From Treponema sp. (lineage in GTDB: Bacteria; Spirochaetota; Spirochaetia; Treponematales; Treponemataceae), in contig JAFUTH010000014.1 of the NCBI GenBank assembly GCA_017484285.1, forward strand, positions 248,001 to 312,000: DNA of 64,000 bases. Reading direction: 5' to 3'. This document shows, piece by piece, positions 23,304-32,425 of the stretch (position 1 is its first letter; every line of letters starts with the position of its first letter). A program made the position numbers and the translations under genes. The notes beneath the pieces are model-generated. The model worked only from the letters and a program-made list of their open reading frames with translations, searched no databases and was not told the DNA's origin.

Positions 23304-25154
23304 ATGAAAATAAAGTTGAACCTTCCGACCTTTTCTGCGGTCTTTTTTACGATTGCGATTCTCGTTGGTGTCTTTTTTTGGTTTCGTGTGACGACCAATG
23401 ACATGGTGACGAAAAACAATCAGTATTACCTCGAAGAAATCACAAAGGCGCAGGCATCGACCTTTCATGCGCAGCTTGAAGACCAGCTTATCATGCTTGA
23501 GGCACAGGCGCGCTATTTTGAAGACGTCGACATGACGAATCTCGATGAAATCACGCGCGCTGTCTCCGCTCTCAAAGAAATCGGCGAATTCAAGACGATT
23601 GGCGTGGCGAATCTCAAAGGCGAGTCGATTGACACCGCCGGAAAATACACCAAAAACATTTCCCGCTACGACTACTTTGCGTCTGCGTCAAAAGGCACGC
23701 GCACGGTCTCAAAAATGACCTATTACAACAAAGAGCTCGGTGAAGTGCTCGTGCTTGCCGTTCCGATTATGCAGAAAAAAGCTCCGGCGGGCATCGTCTA
23801 CGGCTATTTTAAAAAACAGAGCCTGTCATCGATGATTCAGTCGGTCTCGCATCCTGAAAAAACGGCGAGCATTCTCTTTACGCTTGACGGCACGATTCTC
23901 GCACGAGAAGCTGACATCTCGCTGCTCTCTGCAAAAACGACGAATTTCTACGAGGCTGGCACAAAATGGCAGCTGAAGAAAAACACGTCGCTCGATGACA
24001 TAAAACTCGAGGTGCTGAATGGAAACACGGTCATTCTTCCGTACAAAAACACGGAGAATATCAATCTCATCTCGATTTTGGCTCCGCTCGGCGTGCATGA
24101 CTGGTATTATGCGATGCTCATTCCGGTGAGCGTGATTACGCGCCAGAGCAAGACGATTTCAAACCACGTGCTGCTCGTCATTCTTTTCGTGAGCATGGCG
24201 TTCATCGTGCTCTTTACGGCGGTTCTGTTCCTGCTCAAGAGCAACGAGATTATGGCAAAAACGAACGAAAAATACATGATTGTCTCAACGCAGACGCAGA
24301 CGATTGTGTTCGATTACGATTTTGATAAGTCGAAGCTTGAGCTGAACGGAAGCCTCGAAACCTTATTTTCTGAGCCGCAGAATTCGTTTGAGGGCAAAGA
24401 CGTGCTTTCGCTCCTCTCTAAAATCCACGAAGATGATAATTCTTTCCGCAAAGAATTGCTTCATCTGCGATATAGCGACAGTTCTTCCGTTATGCGCGAA
24501 ATCCGTATCCTCTGCGTCGATGAAATCTACTACTGGTTTAAAATCACGGGAACGATTGTCCGCCACGAGAACGGAACTCCGGCTCGCTTTGTCGGAAATA
24601 TCATCAACGTCGAAGAAGAAGTCAACAAAGAAAAGCAGCTCACCAAAAAAGCCGAGGAAGACGCGCTTACGGGCTTGCTCAACAAGGGCGCGTTCGCTGA
24701 CTACGTGCAAAAACGCCTCGACGAGGCATCACCCGACGACCTCTACGCGTTCTACATCATCGACTTGGACAATTTTAAGAAGGTCAACGATACGCTTGGG
24801 CACATTGTCGGCGACCGCGTTATTTCCGACACTGCGCAAAAACTCTGCGTCGTGTTCAGCAATTTTGACTATGTGGGAAGAATCGGCGGTGATGAATTTG
24901 CGGCGTTCCTCAATTTGTCGACGGAAGGCAAAAAACTCGGGCGGAAAATCATCGAGTCGAAGGCGCAGCTCATCTGCAAAAAACTCAAGGAAACGTATTC
25001 AGACGGCACGCATTCCGTCACTGTTTCGGCGAGCGTGGGCGTGTCGCTCTATCCGCAGAGCGGCGTGGCGTACGAAGAATTGTACAAAAATGCCGACACC
25101 GTCTTGTATAAGTCAAAGACGGGCGGCAAAAATCAGTTCCACATCGCGGAGTAG
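23304..25154 (+). CDS. Membrane sensor diguanylate cyclase (dCache-GGDEF)
   Basis: A 616-residue protein. TM1 is at about 8-28 (FSAVFFTIAILVGVFFWF), followed by a periplasmic double-Cache-like sensor (about 35-285), TM2 near 290-312 (VLLVILFVSMAFIVLFTAVLFLL), a PAS-like segment (about 325-440) and a GGDEF domain with an intact GGDEF at 528-532. The allosteric I-site is not conserved: the expected RxxD before GGDEF reads SNFD. It should make c-di-GMP without classic product inhibition. SD AAAAAGGAG supports the start. A small ACAGC-TT-GCTGT hairpin lies between argR and this gene. Confidence 0.9.
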   Translation: MKIKLNLPTFSAVFFTIAILVGVFFWFRVTTNDMVTKNNQYYLEEITKAQASTFHAQLEDQLIMLEAQARYFEDVDMTNLDEITRAVSALKEIGEFKTIGVANLKGESIDTAGKYTKNISRYDYFASASKGTRTVSKMTYYNKELGEVLVLAVPIMQKKAPAGIVYGYFKKQSLSSMIQSVSHPEKTASILFTLDGTILAREADISLLSAKTTNFYEAGTKWQLKKNTSLDDIKLEVLNGNTVILPYKNTENINLISILAPLGVHDWYYAMLIPVSVITRQSKTISNHVLLVILFVSMAFIVLFTAVLFLLKSNEIMAKTNEKYMIVSTQTQTIVFDYDFDKSKLELNGSLETLFSEPQNSFEGKDVLSLLSKIHEDDNSFRKELLHLRYSDSSSVMREIRILCVDEIYYWFKITGTIVRHENGTPARFVGNIINVEEEVNKEKQLTKKAEEDALTGLLNKGAFADYVQKRLDEASPDDLYAFYIIDLDNFKKVNDTLGHIVGDRVISDTAQKLCVVFSNFDYVGRIGGDEFAAFLNLSTEGKKLGRKIIESKAQLICKKLKETYSDGTHSVTVSASVGVSLYPQSGVAYEELYKNADTVLYKSKTGGKNQFHIAE

Positions 25155-25159
25155 GCGCG

Positions 25160-26824
25160 CTAGTATTTGAACGAGCTTCCGCCGATGAATTCGCGCACGA
25201 GCGACTGCTTGGGCACGTAATCCGAAGAAATCGCGTTGAAGTGCGAGAGGAAATTTAAGAGACGGCACGCTTCGGTGTACTCAGGCTCGGTCGGCTTGAC
25301 GGCGCGCAGTTTTGGCTCTGCGTAAATCTTCAAGACCGGAATCTCGTAGTCGAGCGCGGTGTTCAAAACTGCGTCTGCTGAGTTTTGGAACGGGAAGATG
25401 TGCAATCGCTCGCCGCGCTGAACGCTGTCCCACATGCCGATTGTGCCTGCTGCACTCTTGCCACGGAAGTTTGCGTCGCGCACAATGCGGCGGATAAGGC
25501 GGTTGTCGCTCGTGGGCACGCGGTTGTGGTCGTCAAAATTAAGCTGGGTGAGCGCCGACAGATAAATCTTGAATTTGTACTCAGGTTTGATGAGCGGCGT
25601 GAGTTTGTCGTTGAGACCGTGAATGCCCTCGACAATCAGAATGTCTGTCTGTTCGAGCTTCATCGTCTCGCCTGTGTAATATCGTTGCCCCAAATCAAAG
25701 TTGTATGAGGGCATTTCGACTTCTTTTCCCGCGAACAAATCGACCAAATTCTGATTCAAAAGCTCAACGTCGAGCGCTTCCAAGCATTCGTAGTCGTAGT
25801 TTCCGTTTTCGTCTTTTGGATTTTTGTCGCGCCCGACATAGTATGAGTCGAGGCTGAGCGTTTTGGGCGTGTAGCCGATTGAGCGCAGGTGAAGCGCCAT
25901 TTTGAACGCGGACGTGGTTTTGCCCGAAGAAGACGGACCTGCAATCAAGACGACTTTGACATTCCCGCGGTCGTGAATCTGCTTTGCGACTGCGGCGTAG
26001 TTCTGCATCTGGTACGTTTCGCAGATGTCGATAAAATCATTGATTTTTTTGCGCGAGACGATTTCGTTGAGCGAAGCCGCGGACGTGACGTGCACGAGTT
26101 TGCCCCATGTTTTGTAGCGTTTGAAAATCTCGAAGATTTTTGGCAAATCCTCAAACGGCGCGACTTCCTCTGGCTTTTCGGCGGTGGGGAAGCGGAGCAA
26201 AAAGCCCTCGTCATACTGCTGCAACTCGAACACGCTGAGCACGCCTGTTGAGTCGACGAGCGAGCCAAAGTAGATGTCGCAGAAGCGGTTTGCATCATCA
26301 TTGAATGAATTGACGAGCACGTAATCGCTGCATCGGTATTGCAGTTGCTTTGCTGTCTCTGGCATGTTGAGCCTTTGGAATGACTCAATCGCTTCTTCGT
26401 ATGAAATGTGCTGCGTGGTAATCGGAATGTCTTTTTTGACGATGCTGAGCATTTCCGCTTTGAGCGCGGCGATTTCTTCGCTCGTAATCGGCTGTTCGCG
26501 GTCGAGCGTGTAATAGTAGCTGTAGCCCAAACTGTGCGCGATGAGCAAGCGGTCGTTCGGAAAGAGCTTGTGCGCCGCCGCCGTTAAAATGAACGAAAGC
26601 GAGCGGCGGTAGACGTATGCGCCGTCTTTTGTGCCGAGATACACGCCCTCAATCCTGCTTGAGACGCGAATAGGGCGGCAGAGCGAGACGACCTTGTTGT
26701 TCACTTTGAGCGCGATAAGCGTGCCGTCATGCGGCGGAAGTTTGTCTAAGATATCTTTGCCCCGAATGCGGGCAGAAACGTCGATTTTTTTTCCATCGGT
26801 AAAAGTTAAAGTGATGTTGTTCAT
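25160..26824 (-). CDS. TGS-domain nucleoside (uridine) kinase
   Basis: A 554-residue fusion typical of treponemes and some Firmicutes. It has an N-terminal TGS-like domain (MNNITLTFTDGKKIDVSARIRG), then a threonyl-tRNA-synthetase second-additional-domain-like region (SLGYSYYYTLDREQPIT; NDDANRFCDIYFG), and a C-terminal P-loop kinase with GPSSSGKTTSAFKMALHL (about residues 288-305) and DSYYVGRDKNP. Predicted to phosphorylate uridine or a related nucleoside, though the synthetase-like half suggests an RNA-linked role. A TATACT 7 nt before the ATG suggests a leaderless mRNA, although AGGAAG is also present. Confidence 0.88.
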   Translation of the reverse strand: MNNITLTFTDGKKIDVSARIRGKDILDKLPPHDGTLIALKVNNKVVSLCRPIRVSSRIEGVYLGTKDGAYVYRRSLSFILTAAAHKLFPNDRLLIAHSLGYSYYYTLDREQPITSEEIAALKAEMLSIVKKDIPITTQHISYEEAIESFQRLNMPETAKQLQYRCSDYVLVNSFNDDANRFCDIYFGSLVDSTGVLSVFELQQYDEGFLLRFPTAEKPEEVAPFEDLPKIFEIFKRYKTWGKLVHVTSAASLNEIVSRKKINDFIDICETYQMQNYAAVAKQIHDRGNVKVVLIAGPSSSGKTTSAFKMALHLRSIGYTPKTLSLDSYYVGRDKNPKDENGNYDYECLEALDVELLNQNLVDLFAGKEVEMPSYNFDLGQRYYTGETMKLEQTDILIVEGIHGLNDKLTPLIKPEYKFKIYLSALTQLNFDDHNRVPTSDNRLIRRIVRDANFRGKSAAGTIGMWDSVQRGERLHIFPFQNSADAVLNTALDYEIPVLKIYAEPKLRAVKPTEPEYTEACRLLNFLSHFNAISSDYVPKQSLVREFIGGSSFKY

Positions 26825-26831
26825 ACTTCCT

Positions 26832-26837
26832 AGTATA
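26832..26837 (-). promoter_or_regulatory. Probable -10 box of the TGS-kinase gene
   Basis: On the minus strand TATACT lies 7 nt upstream of the ATG at 26824. Confidence 0.4.
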
Positions 26838-26876
26838 CTTCAGAAAAAACGAGAAAGCGAGCACTTTTTTTAATGA

Positions 26877-26898
26877 GCATCTGTGTGAATCCGCGTCT
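26877..26898. repeat. Half copy of the cacagat/cgcggat repeat at the mutS2 stop
   Basis: Only one arm (atctgtgtgaatccgcgtct) is present. On the minus strand it reads agacgcggattcacacagat, and the mutS2 stop codon TAG overlaps its first bases, so the repeat junction seems to supply or abut the stop. Confidence 0.6.
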
Positions 26899-29479
26899 AA
26901 TTTAATTCAACATAGGTTTTTCCAAATCCGCCGTCTTCGGGGCGAGCATAATAGAAAGACTTCACGCCGGGGTAGTTTGAAAGGTAATCTTGCACTGCCT
27001 GTTGCAGAATGCCGTTTCCCTTGCCGTGAATCACGCTGAAAGACTTGAAGTTTGTCATGGCGCATAAATCGAGCTGCTTTTGGAGTGCGTGAATTGCTTC
27101 TTCCTCGCGAAGCCCGAGCAGGCGAAGCTCAAAGACGGGGCTTCCGTTGCCGTTTTCGCTGTTGAGCTCCACGGTGTAATCGGCGACACCAGTGCGGGCG
27201 GGCGCGATAAGTTGCATGTCCTTTTGCTTTACGCTCATGCGGATTGAGCCTAATTGCACGAGCCACACGCCTTTCTTTTCTTCGCGGAGGAGCGTTCCCT
27301 TTGAGCGGGTCGCGCCCACGAGCACATCCGCGCCCTCACAGAATTCAAATTTTGGGGCGGGGGCATTTTTTGCGCGGGGGGCAAGGTTGAACACTTCTTC
27401 GTCGGTGTAGGTAGCCTTTGCCGTTTTGAGCGCTTCCTTATTGCTGATTTTTTTCTTCGTTTTTTTGTTTGAAGCAGTGCGGTTTTCTGAAGATTTTGAG
27501 AGTTTCATGCCGTTTTCAAGCACGATTTCTTCGTTTTCGATTCGCTCGCGAAGGGCTTTTTCTTCTTCTTCGAGTTTTTCCTTTTCTTCTTCAAGCGCGA
27601 TTTCTTGTAATTCCACATCTTCGGTCAAATCGTCGATGAATTTCCGCATTTTGAGCGTTTTTTCGCGCGTGATTTCGCCCTCGCGGAGTTCGCGCACAAG
27701 ATTTTCAAGCGTTTTCCTCGTTTCGCGCAAGAATCGGGATTCGTCTTTGCTTTCCCGCTCTTTAAGCTCGTTTTCTTTTTGGCGGAGACGCAAATCTTTT
27801 TGTTCAAGTTTGAGAAGCTTTTCGCTCTGGCGGTTTTCTTTGTCGGCGAATTCTTTTTCGCGGCGGTCAAGTTCCGCGTGTTTTTGCGTTAAGCCGTGAA
27901 TCAAGGTTGAGACATCTGCCTGTTGATTCGTGAGATATGACTTTGCCTTTGCGACGATTCCGTTCGGAAGACCCGACCGTTTTGCGATGTCGAGCGCGTG
28001 GCTTTCGCCGGGAACGCCCATCACGATTTTGTATGTGGGGGCAAGCGATTCTGCGTTGAATTCCGCGCTCGCGTTGATGCATGACGGCGTGGTGTAGCCG
28101 TAATTTTTAAGGCTTCCGTGGTGGGTCGTGACGAGGACGAAGGCTTTTTTTGCGATGAGACTGTCCAAGCACGCCATTGCAATTGCGCCGCCCTCTTGCG
28201 GGTCTGTTCCACCGCCGAATTCGTCAAGAAGAACAAGAGAATGCTCGTCCGCGTGTTTGACTGCCGCCGCGATGTTCTTCATGTGCGCGGAAAATGTTGA
28301 GAGCGAGTTATCGATTGACTGGTCATCGCCGATGTCTGCAAAAATCGCGTTGAAAACGGGAAGCCTCGTGCCGTCCGCGGCGGGAATCGGGAAGCCCGAC
28401 TGGTTCAGCATGGAAAGAAGCGCGAAAGTTTTGAGCGTGACGGTTTTTCCGCCCGTGTTCGGTCCCGTGATGATGAGGATATTTTTCCCTGAGAGCCATT
28501 TGATGTCAATCGGAACGGCTTTTTCGCCCAAAAGCGGGTGTCGTGCCTGCAATAAAAGCGGGGAATTTTCTTCCGAGAGGTCGCAGTGCTGTGCGTAGGT
28601 GCAGAGATTTTCTGCTCCCCAGCGGGCGGCGGCGTAGGTCGTGTCAAAGAGCGTCATCGTTTTGAGCGCGGATTTTAGCTCATCGTAGAGCGGATGAAGA
28701 AGCGCGGTCGTTTCTTTGAAGATTTTGCGTGTTTCCTGCGCGAGGCGGGCTTCTTCTTGCAAAAGCTCGTTGTTTTTCCGCACCACTTCTTCTGGCTCGA
28801 TAAAAAGCGTCTGCCCCGACGAAGAAACTTCGTGCACGATTCCAGAAATGCGGTTGCGCTGGCTCGCCTTTACCGCAAGCACCTGTCGGTCGGCACGGAA
28901 GGCGGGCACATTGCTTTCAAGCACCGAATTGAGCGTTGAGTCGCTCGTGTATTTTTTGAGCGCGGCTTTGATTTCCGCATTGATTTGAGCGATTTTTGAG
29001 CGAATTTCCCGCAGAATCGGCAAATCTTTTAGCTCGCCGTTCTTGTCGATAATGCGCGAGATGGTGTTTTGCGTTTGTTCGAGCGCAGAATAGGGGAGCG
29101 TTTCCGCCACATCGAGAAGATTTTTAAGCGAAAGCTCGGCAGACGACAGTTTAACTGCTGAATACACAGAAAGCGCAGAGTCGGCGAAGAGCATGAGCGA
29201 ATACAGCTGTTCTTGTTCGAGCGTTGTCCCCTCCGCTTGCAAGAGTTTTACGAACGAAGCAATTTCGCCCCAGCCCTGCAATCGAATCGGATTTTTTGAC
29301 TGAATTGCCCGCTGCCACTGCGAAGAAAGTGTTTTGAGTCGGTTGATTTCTACAATCTGTTCGCGCGTGAACGGTTCTCGCTTTAAAAGCGCGTTTTTTC
29401 CCTCTTCGCTCACGCAGAAGCCCGCAATCTCGTCACGGATTCGGTAATAGTCTAATTGTTCAAGTGTTTTTCTGTGCAT
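26897..29479 (-). CDS. mutS2: Endonuclease MutS2 (ribosome-rescue/recombination type)
   Basis: A 860-residue MutS2 protein. It has core and lever helices, an ABC-type ATPase with Walker A GPNTGGKTVTLKT, a DDQSIDNSLSTFSAHM signature and LVLLDEFGGGTDPQEG Walker B, a long charged coiled coil, a KOW-like stretch and a C-terminal Smr nuclease domain (VIHGKGNGILQQAVQDYL). Known roles are suppression of recombination and splitting of collided ribosomes. ATG 29479 is preferred because MHRKTLEQLDYYRIRDEI matches the family start; the frame extends 16 codons further. A TATAGT lies 16 nt upstream. Confidence 0.94.
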   Translation of the reverse strand: MHRKTLEQLDYYRIRDEIAGFCVSEEGKNALLKREPFTREQIVEINRLKTLSSQWQRAIQSKNPIRLQGWGEIASFVKLLQAEGTTLEQEQLYSLMLFADSALSVYSAVKLSSAELSLKNLLDVAETLPYSALEQTQNTISRIIDKNGELKDLPILREIRSKIAQINAEIKAALKKYTSDSTLNSVLESNVPAFRADRQVLAVKASQRNRISGIVHEVSSSGQTLFIEPEEVVRKNNELLQEEARLAQETRKIFKETTALLHPLYDELKSALKTMTLFDTTYAAARWGAENLCTYAQHCDLSEENSPLLLQARHPLLGEKAVPIDIKWLSGKNILIITGPNTGGKTVTLKTFALLSMLNQSGFPIPAADGTRLPVFNAIFADIGDDQSIDNSLSTFSAHMKNIAAAVKHADEHSLVLLDEFGGGTDPQEGGAIAMACLDSLIAKKAFVLVTTHHGSLKNYGYTTPSCINASAEFNAESLAPTYKIVMGVPGESHALDIAKRSGLPNGIVAKAKSYLTNQQADVSTLIHGLTQKHAELDRREKEFADKENRQSEKLLKLEQKDLRLRQKENELKERESKDESRFLRETRKTLENLVRELREGEITREKTLKMRKFIDDLTEDVELQEIALEEEKEKLEEEEKALRERIENEEIVLENGMKLSKSSENRTASNKKTKKKISNKEALKTAKATYTDEEVFNLAPRAKNAPAPKFEFCEGADVLVGATRSKGTLLREEKKGVWLVQLGSIRMSVKQKDMQLIAPARTGVADYTVELNSENGNGSPVFELRLLGLREEEAIHALQKQLDLCAMTNFKSFSVIHGKGNGILQQAVQDYLSNYPGVKSFYYARPEDGGFGKTYVELN

Positions 29480-29531
29480 AAAATCTCGATTCACTACTAT
29501 AGCACATCTTGGCATAAAAAAAAACACGGGC

Positions 29532-29537
29532 TAAGAT
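29532..29537 (+). promoter_or_regulatory. Probable -10 box of the LuxR-type gene
   Basis: TAAGAT ends 6 nt before the ATG at 29544, with no Shine-Dalgarno sequence. Divergent from mutS2. Confidence 0.35.
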
Positions 29538-29543
29538 AGACAG

Positions 29544-30128
29544 ATGCGTCACGCGATTCTTTCCCTTGTTTCTTTGCTCGCTCTTTCCGCGGTTTTTGCC
29601 GTGCAGAACATTTTCTTGCTCACTTCCGCGCCTATTGTCTTTTTGTACGAGACGCTTGGGGCGGCTGAACTGTATGCGAGCGCGTGCTTTTTGTATTTTT
29701 CGCTTCGGTTTTTTGAAGAAAAGCGCGGTGTGGAAATCCGCTGGCTGTTTCCGAAAGTGTTTTCCGTGACGGTTTTCTATTCGCTTGCCGTGCTTTTGAA
29801 TTGTGACTTTAATTCTCTTGCCGTCCTTACTTCGCTCGTCTGTTTTTTGTTTGCCTGTGCGGGCTGTTCGTGCGTTCTCTTTGCGTTTGCGTTCAAAAAA
29901 GCCGTTCCTCAGTTTCTCCAATCGAATTCTGATTTTTCTCTATTTTCTGCCCGTGAGTGTGAAGTCATCGACCTCATCTTGCAGGGAAAGACCACTCAGG
30001 AGACCGCCGACTGCCTTTTTATCTCGCTTGCCACGGTAAAAACGCATCTCCAGCACATCTATGACAAGGCGAATGTCCGAAACCGCGCTGAACTTGCCCG
30101 TTTTGTGCAAAATCATCCGAACGGCTGA
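29544..30128 (+). CDS. Membrane-anchored LuxR-type transcriptional regulator
   Basis: A 194-residue protein with four hydrophobic segments (about residues 5-125, for example ILSLVSLLALSAVFAVQNIFLL and VFSVTVFYSLAVLLN). A C-terminal LuxR/NarL helix-turn-helix follows (FSARECEVIDLILQGKTTQETADCLFISLATVKTHLQHIYDKANVRNR, about 132-180). It resembles the membrane-HTH regulators found in gut bacteria; the signal is unknown. It starts 64 bp from the mutS2 start on the opposite strand and is probably leaderless. Confidence 0.82.
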   Translation: MRHAILSLVSLLALSAVFAVQNIFLLTSAPIVFLYETLGAAELYASACFLYFSLRFFEEKRGVEIRWLFPKVFSVTVFYSLAVLLNCDFNSLAVLTSLVCFLFACAGCSCVLFAFAFKKAVPQFLQSNSDFSLFSARECEVIDLILQGKTTQETADCLFISLATVKTHLQHIYDKANVRNRAELARFVQNHPNG

Positions 30129-30221
30129 CGGCTTTTCTCAAAAAATCATCCCTTTTCCCGATAGTGCGCCGCAAATTTTTAGCGGATACTGAAAGTGTCC
30201 GAGTGACAAGGAGATTCCGCT

Positions 30222-31142
30222 ATGAAAAAAATCCGTAAAATCCTGCCGTTTCTGGCTGTGCTCGTGCTTTTGTTTGGCTCGGTGGCTCTTTCCCGCCTGA
30301 TTCATACGAAGCCTGAAAATTTTTATCATGTGAACACTGCCCCCGACAAAAACGGTGAGATTCATACCATTCAGCTGTTCGATTCCATTTCTTCCGTGAT
30401 GATAATCGACTTTGACAACCATTCCAAGAAAAAGCAGCTTCCGCGCGAAGAATACGAGTACGACAAAAGCACCACCCGTCTTATGCTCAAAAATCCGCTC
30501 CCGTTCAAAAATCCCGTGATTCATATTGAAGGAATCGCAAGAGAGCCCGAAACTTTTTTTCTTCATGATTTTGAGGGCACTCGCGAGAATTTGCTTGTGC
30601 TCTTGCGTGACCGTGAGGCAATTGAGCAATATGAATATTCCTACGACAGCACTACGCGCCTTCTCACTTTCCGAAACGACATTCACCCCGAAAACGACGG
30701 GAATTTCATCATCACCTACAAGACGAAGGACGGTGAACTGCATTCGTTCGGAAACTGGGGCAAAAAAGACGGGGACAAACTCGCGGAATTGCAGAACAAC
30801 TGGCTTTCAAAAATCGAAAACACGAACATTCCCGTGATGAAAGAGCGGAACGGCGTTTCAAACAGAAAACTGAGCCGAGAAGTGGGATTTAAAATCAATC
30901 TTCCCAAAGGAAATTCAACCTTTCTCTGCGAAACGATGGAAGAAAACAAGAAAAAGATTTCCGTGATGCGCTGGTACGACGAACTCGGCGCAACGATTGA
31001 GTGCAAACCGACTCCCTTTGAGCGCGTGGAAGGGCAAAATCAGATTTTCGTGCGTGACTGGGAAACCGACGGCACTTATTACCGCCTCACGGGAGAAGTT
31101 GAAAAGAAGGAAGAAATCGAGCGGTTTTTAGAAAAACACTAA
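30222..31142 (+). CDS. Exported or membrane-anchored protein of unknown function
   Basis: A 306-residue protein with an uncleaved or cleavable N-terminal hydrophobic segment (ILPFLAVLVLLFGSVALSRLI, about 7-27), then a soluble, charged, beta-rich domain. A region of Ig-like appearance (TTRLMLKNPLPFKNPVIHIEG; DSTTRLLTFRNDIHPENDGNFIITYKT) appears twice, suggesting two related strand modules. I do not recognise the family. AAGGAG 9 nt before ATG supports the start. It is convergent with rsgA, with a ttttcaattt repeat in the gap. Confidence 0.6.
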   Translation: MKKIRKILPFLAVLVLLFGSVALSRLIHTKPENFYHVNTAPDKNGEIHTIQLFDSISSVMIIDFDNHSKKKQLPREEYEYDKSTTRLMLKNPLPFKNPVIHIEGIAREPETFFLHDFEGTRENLLVLLRDREAIEQYEYSYDSTTRLLTFRNDIHPENDGNFIITYKTKDGELHSFGNWGKKDGDKLAELQNNWLSKIENTNIPVMKERNGVSNRKLSREVGFKINLPKGNSTFLCETMEENKKKISVMRWYDELGATIECKPTPFERVEGQNQIFVRDWETDGTYYRLTGEVEKKEEIERFLEKH

Positions 31143-31178
31143 TTTTCAATTTTCCGTTTTCAATTTTCATTTTTTTTT
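31141..31178. repeat. ttttcaattt-type repeat, copy 1
   Basis: Spaced words ttttcaattttccgttttcaattttc with period about 14 fill the gap between the 30222 gene and rsgA. The same words occur at 58926-58958 and inside the SDR gene at 59737-59767 (opposite or same orientation). Confidence 0.6.
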
Positions 31179-32166
31179 AATCTTCCCACGAACCTGTTCT
31201 GATTTCCTCGCGGATTCGCTGCCAGCTTTCAAATCGTTCCTCGCTGATGACGCCTGATTGCACGGCTTCGAGGATTTTGCAGCCCGGCTCGCGGTCGTGC
31301 TTGCAGTTTGTGCCGAATTTGCAAGTTCCGACGAGTTTTTCCATTTCGGGAAAGTAGAGCGCAAGGTCGTCCGCCTCGATGTCGTTCAAGACGAAGCGGC
31401 GCACTCCGGGCGTGTCGATAATTGAAGCGTAGGCATTTTGCACGCCGCCGACGATTGACTCGTTCAAGTGGATGTGCATGAGCGTACCTTTTGTGGTGGT
31501 GTGCGAGCCTTTTCCGTATTTGCGGCTCAAGCTTCCCGTTTTTAAAACGCAGGAATTGTCCAAAACATTCACGAGCGAGGATTTTCCGATTCCCGACTGA
31601 CCGACAAGTGCGCTCAGTTTGCCCGTGATAAGTTCGGCTAGCTCCGGTAATCCTTCTCCTGTTTTTGCGGAAATGCGCAGGACTTTGTAGCCCACTTCTT
31701 CCCAGATTGAAAGGCGGTTCTGAAAATCAGGCTCCTGTGCTTCGGGCAAATCGTATTTGTTTACGACGATAATCGGCGTGAGGTTCTGGTATTCCGCTTG
31801 GACAAGCTCGCGGTCAATGAATCGCGGGCGGAATTCCGGTTCTCCCGGCGTGGTAACAAGAATGATGTAATCAAGATTTGCGGCAAGAAGCTGCGGTGCG
31901 CGCCCTTTGACATTCCAGCGGATAAAGGCATTTGTGCGCGGAACAAGCGACAGAATCTGCCCCTTTTCGTCATCGAAATCTTCAAGTTCGACTTGGACGC
32001 GGTCTCCCGGGGCGAGTGGATTGTAATAACGGGCGTCGAGTTTGAGCCGTTTGCTTTTGAAAGAACACTGCCGTACTATGTGATTGCCGTCGTCGTCAGT
32101 GTCGTCACATTCTATTTCGAAAATATTGTTGCTTCCGCTTAAAACGGTGCCAGTAATCTGCGTCAT
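31177..32166 (-). CDS. rsgA: Ribosome small-subunit-dependent GTPase RsgA
   Basis: Circularly permuted GTPase (329 aa) that checks 30S assembly. It has an OB fold, then G4 IIVVNKYDL before G1 GQSGIGKSSLVNVL and G3 IDTPGVRRF, which is the permuted order, and a zinc-binding C-terminus CKFGTNCKHDREPGC. A TACAAT lies 8 nt before the ATG, with no Shine-Dalgarno. The two downstream-facing tRNA genes are divergent from it. Confidence 0.95.
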   Translation of the reverse strand: MTQITGTVLSGSNNIFEIECDDTDDDGNHIVRQCSFKSKRLKLDARYYNPLAPGDRVQVELEDFDDEKGQILSLVPRTNAFIRWNVKGRAPQLLAANLDYIILVTTPGEPEFRPRFIDRELVQAEYQNLTPIIVVNKYDLPEAQEPDFQNRLSIWEEVGYKVLRISAKTGEGLPELAELITGKLSALVGQSGIGKSSLVNVLDNSCVLKTGSLSRKYGKGSHTTTKGTLMHIHLNESIVGGVQNAYASIIDTPGVRRFVLNDIEADDLALYFPEMEKLVGTCKFGTNCKHDREPGCKILEAVQSGVISEERFESWQRIREEIRTGSWED

Positions 32167-32174
32167 ATACGTTC

Positions 32175-32180
32175 ATTGTA
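32175..32180 (-). promoter_or_regulatory. Probable -10 box of rsgA
   Basis: On the minus strand TACAAT lies 8 nt before the ATG at 32166; candidate leaderless promoter. Confidence 0.35.
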
Positions 32181-32242
32181 AGGGAGAGCATTGTTTTTTG
32201 CAAGGATAAAGAAAAATTTGCGCTCTTTTTCTCGTTTTTCCA

Positions 32243-32271
32243 TTGACATACTTTTGTGATTTCTATATAGT
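32243..32271 (+). promoter_or_regulatory. Sigma70 promoter of the tRNA genes
   Basis: Perfect -35 TTGACA (32243-32248), 17-nt spacer, -10 TATAGT (32266-32271). Predicted transcription starts about 10 nt before tRNA-Gln. This is the best consensus promoter I found in the window. Confidence 0.75.
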
Positions 32272-32287
32272 ATTTCTCACATTGCAT

Positions 32288-32358
32288 TCCCCGATTGTGT
32301 AATGGTAGCACCTCAGATTCTGGTTCTGATTGTGGGGGTTCGAATCCTCCTTGGGGAA
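32288..32358 (+). tRNA. tRNA-Gln (anticodon CTG)
   Basis: A 71-nt cloverleaf: acceptor TCCCCGA/TTGGGGA with one G-T pair, D stem GTG/CAC, perfect anticodon stem TCAGA/TCTGA with loop TTCTGGT (U33, anticodon CTG, reads CAG), T stem GGGGG/CCTCC with loop TTCGAAT, discriminator A. CCA is not encoded. A terminator hairpin follows. Confidence 0.92.
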
Positions 32359-32363
32359 CTTCG

Positions 32364-32388
32364 GCTGACTAAGGTCAGCTCTTTTTTT
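32364..32388 (+). terminator. Intrinsic terminator after tRNA-Gln
   Basis: GCTGAC-TAAG-GTCAGC stem-loop followed by a run of seven T: a canonical rho-independent terminator. A second palindrome CGAGTTTTTT-C-AAAAAACTCG follows at 32389-32409. Confidence 0.85.
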
Positions 32389-32415
32389 CGAGTTTTTTCA
32401 AAAAACTCGTTCGGA

Positions 32416-32421
32416 TATAAT
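32416..32421 (+). promoter_or_regulatory. Possible -10 box of tRNA-Glu
   Basis: Perfect TATAAT ending 4 nt before the tRNA-Glu 5' end. If used, transcription would start at or just inside the mature tRNA end; no -35 is evident. Because a terminator separates the two tRNAs, a separate promoter is expected. Confidence 0.4.
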
Positions 32422-32425
32422 CCAC

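Noticed and set aside
24388-25170. A 260-residue plus-strand frame within the diguanylate cyclase gene
   Set aside because: Ser/Thr/Arg-rich shadow frame of the GGDEF domain; the cyclase frame has intact motifs.
30138-30743. A 201-residue minus-strand frame opposite the 30222 gene
   Set aside because: It overlaps a plus-strand gene with signal segment and ribosome-binding site and shows no family features.
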